NCBI GenBank assembly: GCA_016936255.1
Contig: JAFGYE010000056.1
Span: 1-64,000, forward strand
DNA length: 64,000 nt
Direction of reading: 5' to 3'
From: Marinifilaceae bacterium
GTDB taxonomy: Bacteria > Bacteroidota > Bacteroidia > Bacteroidales > Marinifilaceae
The notes under the pieces were generated by a model. That model did no database searches. It was not told the origin of the DNA and saw only the letters and a program-made list of their open reading frames with translations. Below, one piece after another: positions 18,087 through 27,599 of this stretch. Each line of letters starts with the position of its first letter. The first letter of the stretch is position 1. Position numbers and translations under genes: made by a program.

Positions 18087-19574
18087 CTAGGAACGCTTAA
18101 AATCAGTCATTAATCCTCGTCTTTTGCTCAATTCATCTTCAATCTCTACTTCCTTCTTTTTATCAATCTTGTAGAAGAATAAACATCCTATTGCAATAAA
18201 AAATGTAATAGTTGGAAATACGCTTAAAGAAAGTTTTATACCATTAATTGTTTCAGGACTTTGAACATCCAGCAGATGATTATACCCATAACTTGCTAAA
18301 ATTCCCGCTACTAAAGCTCCACCAACGCTCAAACCTGCTTTTAAACCAAATATCATTGCTGAAAAAATAATTGCAGTTGCCCTACGGTTATTTTTACATT
18401 CGGAATAATCTGCAACATCGGCAATCATTGCCCACAACAGAGGTGTGGTAATTCCATAAAAGAAACCATGCAACAACTGACTTATAAATACCAAAGCTAT
18501 AGATTCCGGAGAATAAAAGTAAAATAAAAGCAAACATAAAGTGGCAAGAAAAAGACTCACTCCAAATACATCTCTTTTGCCATATTTATCGGCCAGCCCC
18601 TTTGAAAACATAATCCCAATAATCATGAAAATGATTCCTCCGGCATTAAAAAGACTAAAACCTGATGTTGCAACATCTTCGGGCCACAAGAAGCCCACAA
18701 AGCCCATATTTGACAAAAGATTATTTAAACCACTAATAAAAGCATTAAAGCCAATATCATTTAAAAAAACTGCTAAATGTTGTTCACTTAAATAATTCTC
18801 GAAATAAAACACATACATACCGCCTTTCAGCGACAGCGTAATAAATACGAATACAGTAACAACAAGCATTACAATCCACGGCCTGTTTTTCATCAAATCT
18901 TTAACATCTTGTTTTACCGATGTTGTTTCTGTTTGAGTCGAAACCACACGTTCCTTTGTTGTTAAGAAAGTGATGATAAAAAAGACAATACCAACAAGTG
19001 CAAAAACTCCCATTACATTTTCAAAGCCTTTTGCCTTATCGCCGTCACCAAATATTAACACCAATGGCAATAATAAACCTTGAACTATGAATTGAGCTAC
19101 CATTACTGCAGTAAAACGATATGATGAAATACTGTTGCGTTCTGCCATATTTCCGGTTAAAACGCCACTCAGAGCCGAGTAAGGTAAGTTATTGGCACTA
19201 TAAAGTAGTACTAATAAGATATAAGTAATAAATGCGTATGCAATTTTACCTCCCGGACCAAACTGCGGCGTACTAAAAGCCAATAAGGCCATTAGCCCAA
19301 AAGGGATTGATGTCCAAAGAATCCATGGACGAAATTTCCCCCACCTTGTTTTGGTACGATCAGCAATAACACCCATTATCGGGTTAAAGCATGCTCCAAT
19401 CATACCTCCCGAAAAAATAATTACGGAGGCTGTTCCTGCCGGAATCTTATACACATCGGTATAAAAGAAGGCTAAAAACGTCATCAACGTTTGAAAAATG
19501 AGGTTAGCCGCAAGGTCGCCTAAGCTGTAGCCAATCTTTTCAACTACCGATACTTTATCTGATTTTAATGTCAT
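18087..19574 (-). CDS. GPH-family sugar:cation symporter (xyloside/pentoside type)
   Basis: The 495-residue protein has about 12 hydrophobic segments. It opens with VEKIGYSLGDLAANLIFQ, followed by MGVIADRTKTRWGKFRPWILW, the signatures of the glycoside-pentoside-hexuronide family (MelB/XynT/XylP). A second conserved loop is SKGLADKYGKRDVFG, and SQLLHGFFYGITTPLLWAMIADVADY is typical of the C-terminal half. It would import xylo-oligosaccharides, or possibly a glucuronate-containing product, across the inner membrane. It is the first gene of an operon with GH10, GH43, an esterase and a second GH43. Upstream lie a hairpin, a -7-like element and four phased GTTACA repeats. Confidence 0.9.
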   Translation of the reverse strand: MTLKSDKVSVVEKIGYSLGDLAANLIFQTLMTFLAFFYTDVYKIPAGTASVIIFSGGMIGACFNPIMGVIADRTKTRWGKFRPWILWTSIPFGLMALLAFSTPQFGPGGKIAYAFITYILLVLLYSANNLPYSALSGVLTGNMAERNSISSYRFTAVMVAQFIVQGLLLPLVLIFGDGDKAKGFENVMGVFALVGIVFFIITFLTTKERVVSTQTETTSVKQDVKDLMKNRPWIVMLVVTVFVFITLSLKGGMYVFYFENYLSEQHLAVFLNDIGFNAFISGLNNLLSNMGFVGFLWPEDVATSGFSLFNAGGIIFMIIGIMFSKGLADKYGKRDVFGVSLFLATLCLLLFYFYSPESIALVFISQLLHGFFYGITTPLLWAMIADVADYSECKNNRRATAIIFSAMIFGLKAGLSVGGALVAGILASYGYNHLLDVQSPETINGIKLSLSVFPTITFFIAIGCLFFYKIDKKKEVEIEDELSKRRGLMTDFKRS

Positions 19575-19624
19575 TTTGTAATATTTAATACTGACTTTAT
19601 TATTCGATGTTATTTATTAAAAAA

Positions 19625-19661
19625 GTGGCTCCTTATAAACTTTAATTACTGTGCGAGCCAC
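19625..19661 (-). promoter_or_regulatory. Terminator-like hairpin in the leader of the transporter operon
   Basis: Read leftward, GTGGCTC (19661-19655) pairs with GAGCCAC (19631-19625) and is followed directly by TTTTTTAATAA, about 45 bases before the transporter start. It lies downstream of the predicted promoter, so it would be transcribed in the leader. Attenuation is possible, but the loop is long (23 bases) and no antiterminator was identified. Confidence 0.4.
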
Positions 19662-19674
19662 CCAAACTGTCAAC

Positions 19675-19682
19675 CAAAAATA
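19675..19682 (-). promoter_or_regulatory. Candidate -7 element of the transporter operon
   Basis: The minus strand reads TATTTTTG, a full match to the Bacteroidota -7 consensus TAnnTTTG, 32 bases downstream of the first GTTACA repeat. No clear -33 element is visible, as is common for activator-dependent promoters. Confidence 0.4.
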
Positions 19683-19713
19683 CTTGTATCGAAATAAACT
19701 CTCGTGATGCTGT

Positions 19714-19781
19714 GTTACACAAATTTGTTAGTTTGTTACATGTTTTTCATTCCCGTTACATTTAATTTCATTTTGGTTACA
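19714..19781. promoter_or_regulatory. Four phased GTTACA direct repeats, candidate HTCS operator
   Basis: GTTACA occurs at 19714, 19735, 19755 and 19776, with steps of 21, 20 and 21 bp, all in the same orientation. The third and fourth copies are preceded by TTTCATT-type sequence, making a longer bipartite unit. Two-turn spacing of direct repeats is how AraC-type DNA-binding domains are usually arranged on DNA. The same array precedes the GH67-SusC-SusD operon. It ends about 140 bases upstream of the transporter start. Confidence 0.6.
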
Positions 19782-20364
19782 TCTTTGTTTTAACCATATG
19801 TTTTAAATACAATAAATCAATGGTAAAAAAACCGCACACTAATTGTTACCAATAAAAAACACACCTTACTGTAGTAGTGTACTATCTTCCTTAAAAGTAA
19901 TTTTGGGGTATTGAGCAGTAAGAAAAATCCACATTTTATCTTATCCCAAATTAACACCAAAACAGGCCTTATAAAAAGTTTCTTTTCAGCTATATCTTCG
20001 TTAAAAAAGATGCATCGTAACATGGCTATGCTTTACTTTTTTGCCTCGATACAGCTAAAAATTAATTCATTTTATTTAAAGTCTGTTTTGAAATTAAATT
20101 GGTATTAAAACACTGCACTTGATTCCTGTCTAAACAAACAGAAAACAACAGCGACCAGATATCTCCATCCTGACTTAAGAAACCTCTCCAATATTCAAAC
20201 CTCTCCCATCAAACATAGAAAATGGGACAATATAAATTCCCCCATTCTTCTATTATTTTACCTCAAATCATTTTACTGATTTATATATTCACCTGTTCTA
20301 TTTTATATCGTTTTTTCCACAATATCAGGATCTCGTTTTTACCTACAAAACTTTATATCCGATA
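19782..20364. other. Intergenic region without recognised gene
   Basis: This AT-rich stretch contains only short open frames on both strands with no recognisable protein. A weak AATGGG/CCCATT hairpin at 20221-20246 could end the beta-helix gene transcript, but its T run is poor. Confidence 0.5.
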
Positions 20365-22233
20365 CTATTCTGCGAAAGGATATGCTCCAACAAATGGCAA
20401 TTTAGGATTTACGGGACTTTGCAATAACTGATATACTTCTTCAGGTAATGATGTTGCTGCACCTTTCCCTTTAAAATCCGATAACAACTCATAATTGCCT
20501 AACAAAAGACTTTTAAATAATGGTCCGTTATAACGAGCTAAACCGATACTGCTTTTTGCATATTCCGGATGTTGCTTGTAAAAAGCTTCAGGATTACTAT
20601 AATTTGCCTGACATTCGGCATTTTTAGTATCGCTCAGCCAAATATCAAGCTTAGCATCATTTTTACTCACATAAGCATTGTGATCTAAATATTTAAGGGC
20701 TGGCTCTTTTAGTTCTCCGCATAAAACATCGGGTTGCCAGATCAGCAAGAGTGGACCGTTGTATTTTTCATCTTTCACCATCAGATTATTCACAAACTCA
20801 TGTCCGGTGCGTTCATCAACATCAGGTCCGGTGCTCGGATGCCAACCGAAATGATCTCCCTGAGCACTTCGCTCATTTCTTCCAAAACAAGCCAGACTAT
20901 TAACAAACGTATTCTGATACACTTTTACATTATTGCTATTCAGAATCAGAATACCATGATCGCAATTCGTAAACACATTACCTGCACAAACGGCGCCCTT
21001 GGATATTTCAAAAAAGAATCCATTACGCGAAGGCCAAACACTATGTGGCTGAAAGTTATTGTTAGGGAATCCAACCCCCTCAACCCAATTGTTAATAAAT
21101 CGACCATCAACATTACCAACATCATACCACACACCATTTGAATTCGGCAGATCAATTACAAGGTTATCATTAAACACAACCCGATTACTTTGATTAAATA
21201 TTTTTACTGCTGCAGGAAAATAGCCAACCAGATTCTCAATATTATTACGTGTGAAAATATTCTTTTCGATTAAAGCATCATCGGAGCTAACCAAATATAA
21301 ACCTTCAGTACTTGTATCGCTAATTTTACAATGCTTAAAGCTTATTTTATCGCCTATCAGATTCACACCAATTCGACCACAATAGCTCATGGTGCAATTT
21401 TCTATAGTTGTACCAACAACATCATTACCATGCTCATAATCAGCTGACAAACCTTCCGGATAATACCCCTCAACCTCGATAATCCGAAAAGGATATTGAG
21501 TAATTGTAATTCCTTTAATTACCGGTCCGATCCCATCAGATCCTTTGCCATGCACATCCTTTGTTGTTCGAACCAATCCGGTTGCAAAAGCAGTAATTTC
21601 CACCTCTTTATTTGTTGGATCGGTACCAATATAAACTTGTTGGGTTTCGTAATTAATAAAATATGTGTCTTCATTAACTTCTCCTTCCCAACCTACTGAC
21701 TGCAGAAAACGTCCATCAACAAAAACCAAGTCATCATTAAACCGATGTAAGGGAGTTATTTTTCCGTACACATCCTTTACCCACCAATCCTGAGGTTTGG
21801 ATGGAAATAAATGTGACCATGAAGTACGCCACAACCCATTTTTTAATTTTTCCCATTCAGTTGCAACTAATGTCCCTTTTATTACAGCTTGTTCATCTTT
21901 ATAGGGCTGCATTGTTATTCCCTGATTCAAGGTCAAATTGCCTGTACGGTAAATTCCGCCTCTCAAAACAATGGCATCACCCGTTTTCACCCTTTCAACA
22001 GCCGATTCAATATTGGTTGGCTCCGATAGCTTAAGTCCTTTTGCATCCTTACTCCCATCCGGAGATACATAATAGATGGTACCATCAACATTTGGTAAAT
22101 CATAGCTTTTATGTATTGGACCATATGATCCTCCCGAAGGCTGAGCCAATACTCTTTCTTGTTTTAAGAAAAAAAATAAAGATATAAATGATAAAAGAAG
22201 AATAAATTTATTTCCTGTAGTTTCCATAATCAC
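20365..22233 (-). CDS. Secreted right-handed parallel beta-helix protein, probable carbohydrate-active enzyme
   Basis: The 622-residue product has a signal peptide (FILLLSFISLFFFLKQERVLAQ). It then has the start of a parallel beta-helix (IYYVSPDGSKDAKGLKLSEPTN ... AIVLRGGIYR ... IKGTLVATEWEKLKNGLWRTSW), followed by many short strand turns rich in Asn (GITITQYPFRIIEVEG, NTFVNSLACFGRNE). The layout, including the small inserted domain after IKGTLVATEW, recalls GH120 beta-xylosidases as well as some polysaccharide lyases. The gene lies 15 bases after the GH115 alpha-glucuronidase, within the xylan cluster, which favours a xylan role. I cannot assign family or catalytic residues with certainty. 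Confidence 0.7.
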   Translation of the reverse strand: MIMETTGNKFILLLSFISLFFFLKQERVLAQPSGGSYGPIHKSYDLPNVDGTIYYVSPDGSKDAKGLKLSEPTNIESAVERVKTGDAIVLRGGIYRTGNLTLNQGITMQPYKDEQAVIKGTLVATEWEKLKNGLWRTSWSHLFPSKPQDWWVKDVYGKITPLHRFNDDLVFVDGRFLQSVGWEGEVNEDTYFINYETQQVYIGTDPTNKEVEITAFATGLVRTTKDVHGKGSDGIGPVIKGITITQYPFRIIEVEGYYPEGLSADYEHGNDVVGTTIENCTMSYCGRIGVNLIGDKISFKHCKISDTSTEGLYLVSSDDALIEKNIFTRNNIENLVGYFPAAVKIFNQSNRVVFNDNLVIDLPNSNGVWYDVGNVDGRFINNWVEGVGFPNNNFQPHSVWPSRNGFFFEISKGAVCAGNVFTNCDHGILILNSNNVKVYQNTFVNSLACFGRNERSAQGDHFGWHPSTGPDVDERTGHEFVNNLMVKDEKYNGPLLLIWQPDVLCGELKEPALKYLDHNAYVSKNDAKLDIWLSDTKNAECQANYSNPEAFYKQHPEYAKSSIGLARYNGPLFKSLLLGNYELLSDFKGKGAATSLPEEVYQLLQSPVNPKLPFVGAYPFAE

Positions 22234-22248
22234 TTTTATTTCTGAATT

Positions 22249-25140
22249 TTACTTGTACATTTTACACTCCGGAGATCCCAAATAAGATGGTTTGAGTCCA
22301 CCATTATCAATCATCAATTTTTGAAGCACAATTCCCGGATCAATCAACCAATATCTTACAATATGGGTTTCTGTATTATTCAGTTTGTGCTTTGACTTTC
22401 TTACTAATTTATTATCGGATACCGCTGTACACCACCATTCTGCGTAATTCCAATCCTTACCTATACAACCTTCATGCAGGTTAATAATCTGAGGTTCTTC
22501 ATCATCTACAGATACCGCATATTTTAATCCGTCTTTATTCTTAAAATCCTGCGTTGGTGCCAAACACATAAAAAGAGTAATGGAATCATTTTTAGGTTTA
22601 TTAAGCAATGTGAATGTATATTCCAAATGTGAATTGTCCTTACTAAACTCCTGATAACCTTTATTTACCGGCAATGATGTTACACCTCCTTTTGTGTTTC
22701 CCAAACCATTTATCACTTCCCAATCAAATCCCTGACTGGTACTGCTTGAATTAAAGTCTACAGCTTCAATGCTTACCACTCCGTTGTTCTCAATAAATCC
22801 TTGTAACTTCTTTTTATTCAGATCAATTTTATCTGCAATAACACCTAGTTCAATCACCTGACCATTACCAGATATAGAAATTGTTCCTGCTGAATTACCA
22901 ACAGGAAGTTGATCCCAGTTAACAGAAACAAAATGCCGATCTTCCTCTTTTAGATTATTTTCTGTTTCACTGATTTTCAACCATTCAGGAGCTTCAATTT
23001 TATAACCTATTGCTCTTTTTCCAGTGTTGAAAAGCTCAAAATAAAATTCCTGCTGATTGATATTATCGAAATTTGAAAGATTCGCGGTAGAATCATGCTT
23101 TGTCCAAATTTTATCTTTCCCTTCAATCTTTATACAAAGTTGTCCTACTTCCGGTACTTTCAAATAGGTTATCTGAGGCATCGTATTACTGTCCGGCTGG
23201 TTCCAATAGGTATAACCAATATGCTGCTGTGCCATCATATAATTCCACTTACCATCAGCTAATTCAGTATGAAACTCAAGAGTAAGCAGTGAATCACGCT
23301 TAAAAAGTTCAACTACTTTATCAGCCATTAAGTTGGTTACAGCTCTTTTTTCTTTAGCATATTGCTTATTTTTAGCCAAATACAAATACATTTCATTCAG
23401 ATTGGCACAAATGCTTACTGGGAAATAAACCAATTGATAAAATGCATCCTTTTGATTCTTATCTATTATATCATATAGACTTTTAGCCTTTTGTGCTAAA
23501 CGATTGTAATCCTCAACTACTTTTTCAAATTCCCGGTAATGAATCAAACTATAGGTATGATCGTCCAATAATTCAGGTGTGCGACGCCTGTTATATTTTG
23601 TATATAAATCCAGCAATTCAGCGATTTCTTCTGCATATTTTCCAGAGAATTGTTCTGATGCCCAATTCGTTGTATATTCTGATAATTCATTTACAGTAAC
23701 CGACTCAGGATTCCATGCATAGTCGAAGAAAAATGAAATAGGTAACTCCATTGGTTTCAAGTCGCCAACATTCACAATCCAAATACGATCAACCCCGTGT
23801 TCATATGTTAATCTTAATTGTTCCCAAACCCGCGGTAATGAATTCGTATTGAGCCACTTGTAATTACGCGGACCTCCCACATAATCAAAATGATAATACA
23901 TACCGTAACCTCCCGGACGTTCAGCAGCTTCTGGTTCCGGCAATACCCTAACATTTCCCCAGTTGTCATCACAAAACAATAGTGTAACATCATCAGGTAC
24001 TTTCATACCTTTGTCGTAATATTCCTGAACTTCTTTGTATAAAGCCCAAACCTGCGGTGTTTCATTAGCTGGCTTCTGAGTTACCTCTTCTATAATTTTT
24101 CGTTGATTGGCAACAATATCTTCCAGTAGTTCGATGTTGGTTCCTTCTTCCATGGCTTCATCGCCATCTCCTCTCATAGCCAGAGTAACAACACTTTCCT
24201 TATTACCCATTCGTTCAATTCCCTCTTTCCAGAAAGCATCCAATTGGCTTTTGTTGCTCTTATAATTCCATGCTTTTCCACCGTATGGTTTCCATTCTGC
24301 ATGCGCTCTCATCAATGGTTCATGATGTGATGTGCTCATTACAATTCCAAATTCATCTGCCAGCTGAGCATTTAAGGGATCGTCGCTATTAAAACTTGCC
24401 CACCACATAGCAGGCCACAAGAAGTTGCCTTTTAAGCGTAAAATCAATTCGAAAACATGCTCGTACATTTGATGATTGAATCCGCCGTAATTCTCAACTG
24501 CCCATCGTCCTAAAGCTGGTTCCTCATCGTTAAAAAAAATACCGCGATATTTAACTTTTGGCTCACCCAAATTATATCTGCCTGCTTTAATAAATACCTC
24601 GGAGTGCTTTTTTACAGGTACATCAGCCCAAAAATACCAAGGAGAAACTCCCATTTTACGGCTAATATCGAACATGCCGTAAATTGTGCCTCTTTTATCG
24701 CTCCCGGCAATCACTAAAGCTCTATCGACGTTTGGTAAAGGATTCTCAACTACTTCAATTAAACTATTATCCCATTTCCCCTTTACATCATTCACTTTCA
24801 ACTTTCCTGATGCAATTAGATCCTCTATTATCTGACTTTTTCCAATTGTACCAATAATGATAATGGTACCTTGCGGCTTTTCGCCAATGTGTAAAGAATT
24901 GGTTACTCCTGTTACTTTTTCGATGTCTTTTTGAAATAATTCAGCGACTTTGATTACACCTGAATAGTCTTTATCGTCAATATATATGGGAGTGCCTTTT
25001 TGAGATTTTACTATCGGGAAATTGTTCTCATTTACTAAAAAAGACACAAATTTATTCTCACTTAATTCCTTACCTGTATCATTTTTACAAGAGATTATAC
25101 TGAACAAGACAATCAACTCTAACACAATAAATCTTATCAT
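22249..25140 (-). CDS. GH115 xylan alpha-1,2-glucuronidase, lipoprotein
   Basis: The frame extends to 25191, but the ATG at 25140 starts directly at a lipoprotein signal (MIRFIVLELIVLFSIISCKND), giving 963 residues, a normal GH115 length. Family landmarks include YGMFDISRKMGVSPWYFWADVPV, the block KYRGIFFNDEEPALGRWAVENYGG, LKGNFLWPAMWWASFN, and MSTSHHEPLMRAHAEW. GH115 enzymes remove glucuronate or 4-O-methylglucuronate from internal xylose residues of polymeric xylan. It complements the GH67 in this cluster, which acts only on the terminal non-reducing xylose. A 500-base gap separates it from the susD gene, so it probably has its own promoter. Confidence 0.95.
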   Translation of the reverse strand: MIRFIVLELIVLFSIISCKNDTGKELSENKFVSFLVNENNFPIVKSQKGTPIYIDDKDYSGVIKVAELFQKDIEKVTGVTNSLHIGEKPQGTIIIIGTIGKSQIIEDLIASGKLKVNDVKGKWDNSLIEVVENPLPNVDRALVIAGSDKRGTIYGMFDISRKMGVSPWYFWADVPVKKHSEVFIKAGRYNLGEPKVKYRGIFFNDEEPALGRWAVENYGGFNHQMYEHVFELILRLKGNFLWPAMWWASFNSDDPLNAQLADEFGIVMSTSHHEPLMRAHAEWKPYGGKAWNYKSNKSQLDAFWKEGIERMGNKESVVTLAMRGDGDEAMEEGTNIELLEDIVANQRKIIEEVTQKPANETPQVWALYKEVQEYYDKGMKVPDDVTLLFCDDNWGNVRVLPEPEAAERPGGYGMYYHFDYVGGPRNYKWLNTNSLPRVWEQLRLTYEHGVDRIWIVNVGDLKPMELPISFFFDYAWNPESVTVNELSEYTTNWASEQFSGKYAEEIAELLDLYTKYNRRRTPELLDDHTYSLIHYREFEKVVEDYNRLAQKAKSLYDIIDKNQKDAFYQLVYFPVSICANLNEMYLYLAKNKQYAKEKRAVTNLMADKVVELFKRDSLLTLEFHTELADGKWNYMMAQQHIGYTYWNQPDSNTMPQITYLKVPEVGQLCIKIEGKDKIWTKHDSTANLSNFDNINQQEFYFELFNTGKRAIGYKIEAPEWLKISETENNLKEEDRHFVSVNWDQLPVGNSAGTISISGNGQVIELGVIADKIDLNKKKLQGFIENNGVVSIEAVDFNSSSTSQGFDWEVINGLGNTKGGVTSLPVNKGYQEFSKDNSHLEYTFTLLNKPKNDSITLFMCLAPTQDFKNKDGLKYAVSVDDEEPQIINLHEGCIGKDWNYAEWWCTAVSDNKLVRKSKHKLNNTETHIVRYWLIDPGIVLQKLMIDNGGLKPSYLGSPECKMYK

Positions 25141-25654
25141 ATTGATTTTATTTGTTTTTATCATTAAACTGAAACACATTACCCCAGGCATCAGGGAATT
25201 AAATCCCTGTTAACAAACAGATGAAACGTCCATGTATAAAGCTTTCTACACACAGGGAGGTGATTATATGGTAAGTTCCATGGCCGTAAAATAAAAATTA
25301 TAAACAGATGAAACTTTCGACAACTGACCCAATTGTTATAAAAAAAGTCAGCATCTGTAATTTCTAAAAAATTTCACTTATAAATCGGCCTTATTAATTT
25401 TGAAAAATTTAAATATTTAGAAATACGCAATCAATTGTCTCAATTCAAAAATATCGGATACTTCTGTAATATTACATTTCAATTCCGCAAATCTCTTTTA
25501 ATTTTAAAAATGTCCGCAAGTTGAACCCACGGACAGTTTATTCTTACTAATTCTTACTAAATAAACGTATCAAACCTACTTTCTTTTCAAAAGGAATTGA
25601 TGTCACCAACTCCAATTTACGAAAATGCAGTTTATCAATTATTAATATCCATTT
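25141..25654. other. Intergenic region before GH115, no gene
   Basis: The sequence is AT-rich with no coding character. A 13-bp direct repeat (AAACAGATGAAAC) occurs at 25215-25227 and 25302-25314. A weak TGTCCG/CGGACA hairpin (25511-25535) may terminate the susCD transcript. The GH115 promoter should lie here, but no phased GTTACA array is present. Confidence 0.5.
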
Positions 25655-27586
25655 TTACTCATAATATCCTGGATTCTGATAAGCTTCTTTTTCAGCCTCG
25701 CTCATTTCCATACCATCAAGCTGGCCTTGTGGAATAGGTCGAAGATAAAAATCAGGTGTTATATTCCGAGTTATGGTTTTAGGTGTGTGATCTGTAACTC
25801 CAGATCCGCAAATTTCATAACTGCCGGCGATTTCCGCCCATTTCTGTGTACGTACCAAATCGAACCAACGATACCCTTCACCAAAATATTCCCGTGAACG
25901 TTCAGCTAAAATATAGTTAATGTCTAAAGTAGTTGGAGTGGCAGCAATCATAGCAGCGCTGTTATCAACATCTTTAGCCACATTCCCATTATTATCAAAG
26001 CTCCACTTTCCTGCACGAGCACGGATAACTTTGATCAAATCTACAGCAGTTAACCCACCTTGAGTTGTTGCACCCTTTACGGCTGCTTCGGCTGCGATAA
26101 AATACAACTCCGAGAATTTATATATATTGAATGGACGAGTCGATGCAGCATTAGGTTGCCCCAAAGAAGTCCCATTGTCAGTACGATAAACACCAAGCTT
26201 CCAAAATCCCGGATACTTATATCTACTTATACCACTTGGATTCATAACAAAATCTGACCTTCCAGGTAATGTGCCGGCGCCAACATTACCACCTGTAGCT
26301 GCGTCAGTTCCCCAAACCAGAGCTGGATCGTCCTCGTTCAAGATTGTTAATACTGCATCACCAGGTACAATCGACATACCATTTGCATTAATTAAAGATG
26401 TTGCAGCGACTCCACCTTTTGGCCAGTTACCACGCCATACAGTAGTAAATGTTGCATCGTAACGCGAATCATTCGTTTTGTCGGCAAAGGTATTTTTAAC
26501 AACACCGATAGTAGGAGCCATACGTGTCCATGGTCGACCCAAGTGTTGTTCTGCTTCTCGCTGAACAGAACTTACACCATCACTTCGAAGCACTGTATAA
26601 TTCCAGGTCAACATCCAAACAGCAAAATTATCTGCACCACCGCCACCACCATAGGTAAGGCTGGATCCATTATAAAATTCGCTGTCCTCGGTATGATCAG
26701 CATATAACACACATTCTTTATTACGGTCATTTTTACCCACATTCAGATCATAAAATGTTGGCATTAAACCAAAAGGTCCTGGATCAGCAATCCCGTCTGT
26801 TGCCACATTATAAGCTTGTTGAAAATACCATGCAGCATCATGCCCGCTTGGGTCAATTCTATCACTTGCAGGATAAGTCGGAATATTGTTTGGGTTTTGC
26901 AACCACCATCCATAAGTCAAATAGGCTTTAGACAAACATATACGAGCAGCGGTTTTAGTCGCAGCTCCAGTTACCCGACCTGTTGCCGGCAAATCTTCAA
27001 TGGCAGTTAACAAGTCAGGGAAAATAGCTTTGGTATAAACTTCAGGAACTGTGTTTCGCACAGAAGTTCTTGAGGCACTGGTGTTAAACTTTAGCTCTCC
27101 AGCACCTAAATCCAATGGAACTCCACCAAAAGTTTGTACCAATAAAAAATAATCAAATGCACGGAAGAACCTAGCCTCAGCAATAATTTCATCTGAAATA
27201 CCAATAATCTCAGCATTCTCTATAATACCACTTGCAGTGTTTATATTAGAAAACGCGTTTCCCCATAAAACATTAGTATTGGCACCTGTTGCAGTAATCG
27301 ACCCTACACCTGACATATCCATATCCTTAAAGTTACCATCAGCGCTTTGCGCATATGTAACTTCATCGGTTCCTGTCAGGCAAGAATTAAAATAGTATGC
27401 ATTACCATAAATGTACCGCAGGTGTGCATACTGAGAGGTTATTCCTCCCAAAACACCTTTCTCGGTTTTAAAGTATTCAGGCGTATACTTACTACGTGGC
27501 TGTTCCTCTAATACATCGGTACACGCTATAAAGAACATGGTCATCAACATTGTTCCTATAAGAGGTTTTTTATAATTAAATTTCAT
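25655..27586 (-). CDS. SusD/RagB-family glycan-binding lipoprotein
   Basis: The 643-residue protein has a lipoprotein signal (IGTMLMTMFFIACTDVLEEQP). Typical SusD features follow: YFKTEKGVLGGITSQYAHLRY, EARFFRAFDYFLLVQTFGGVPL, AAKAYLT-type TPR helices (ARICLSKAYLTYGWW), and the C-terminal ILAERSREYFGEGYRWFDLVRTQKW with a final PQGQLDGMEMSEAEKEAYQNPGY. SusD proteins form the lid of the SusC transporter and bind oligosaccharides at the surface. It follows susC by 13 bases. The setting predicts glucurono(arabino)xylan fragments as ligand. Confidence 0.95.
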   Translation of the reverse strand: MKFNYKKPLIGTMLMTMFFIACTDVLEEQPRSKYTPEYFKTEKGVLGGITSQYAHLRYIYGNAYYFNSCLTGTDEVTYAQSADGNFKDMDMSGVGSITATGANTNVLWGNAFSNINTASGIIENAEIIGISDEIIAEARFFRAFDYFLLVQTFGGVPLDLGAGELKFNTSASRTSVRNTVPEVYTKAIFPDLLTAIEDLPATGRVTGAATKTAARICLSKAYLTYGWWLQNPNNIPTYPASDRIDPSGHDAAWYFQQAYNVATDGIADPGPFGLMPTFYDLNVGKNDRNKECVLYADHTEDSEFYNGSSLTYGGGGGADNFAVWMLTWNYTVLRSDGVSSVQREAEQHLGRPWTRMAPTIGVVKNTFADKTNDSRYDATFTTVWRGNWPKGGVAATSLINANGMSIVPGDAVLTILNEDDPALVWGTDAATGGNVGAGTLPGRSDFVMNPSGISRYKYPGFWKLGVYRTDNGTSLGQPNAASTRPFNIYKFSELYFIAAEAAVKGATTQGGLTAVDLIKVIRARAGKWSFDNNGNVAKDVDNSAAMIAATPTTLDINYILAERSREYFGEGYRWFDLVRTQKWAEIAGSYEICGSGVTDHTPKTITRNITPDFYLRPIPQGQLDGMEMSEAEKEAYQNPGYYE

Positions 27587-27599
27587 AATTTTTAAATTT

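Noticed and set aside
19817-20108. Overlapping small open frames on both strands in the 19.8-20.1 kb gap
   Set aside because: No recognisable protein, no spacing to neighbours suggesting an operon, and composition like the surrounding AT-rich spacer.
25215-25314. 13-bp direct repeat AAACAGATGAAAC as a possible regulator site for GH115
   Set aside because: Copies are 87 bp apart, not phased, and absent from the other xylan promoters; kept only as a note in the intergenic entry.
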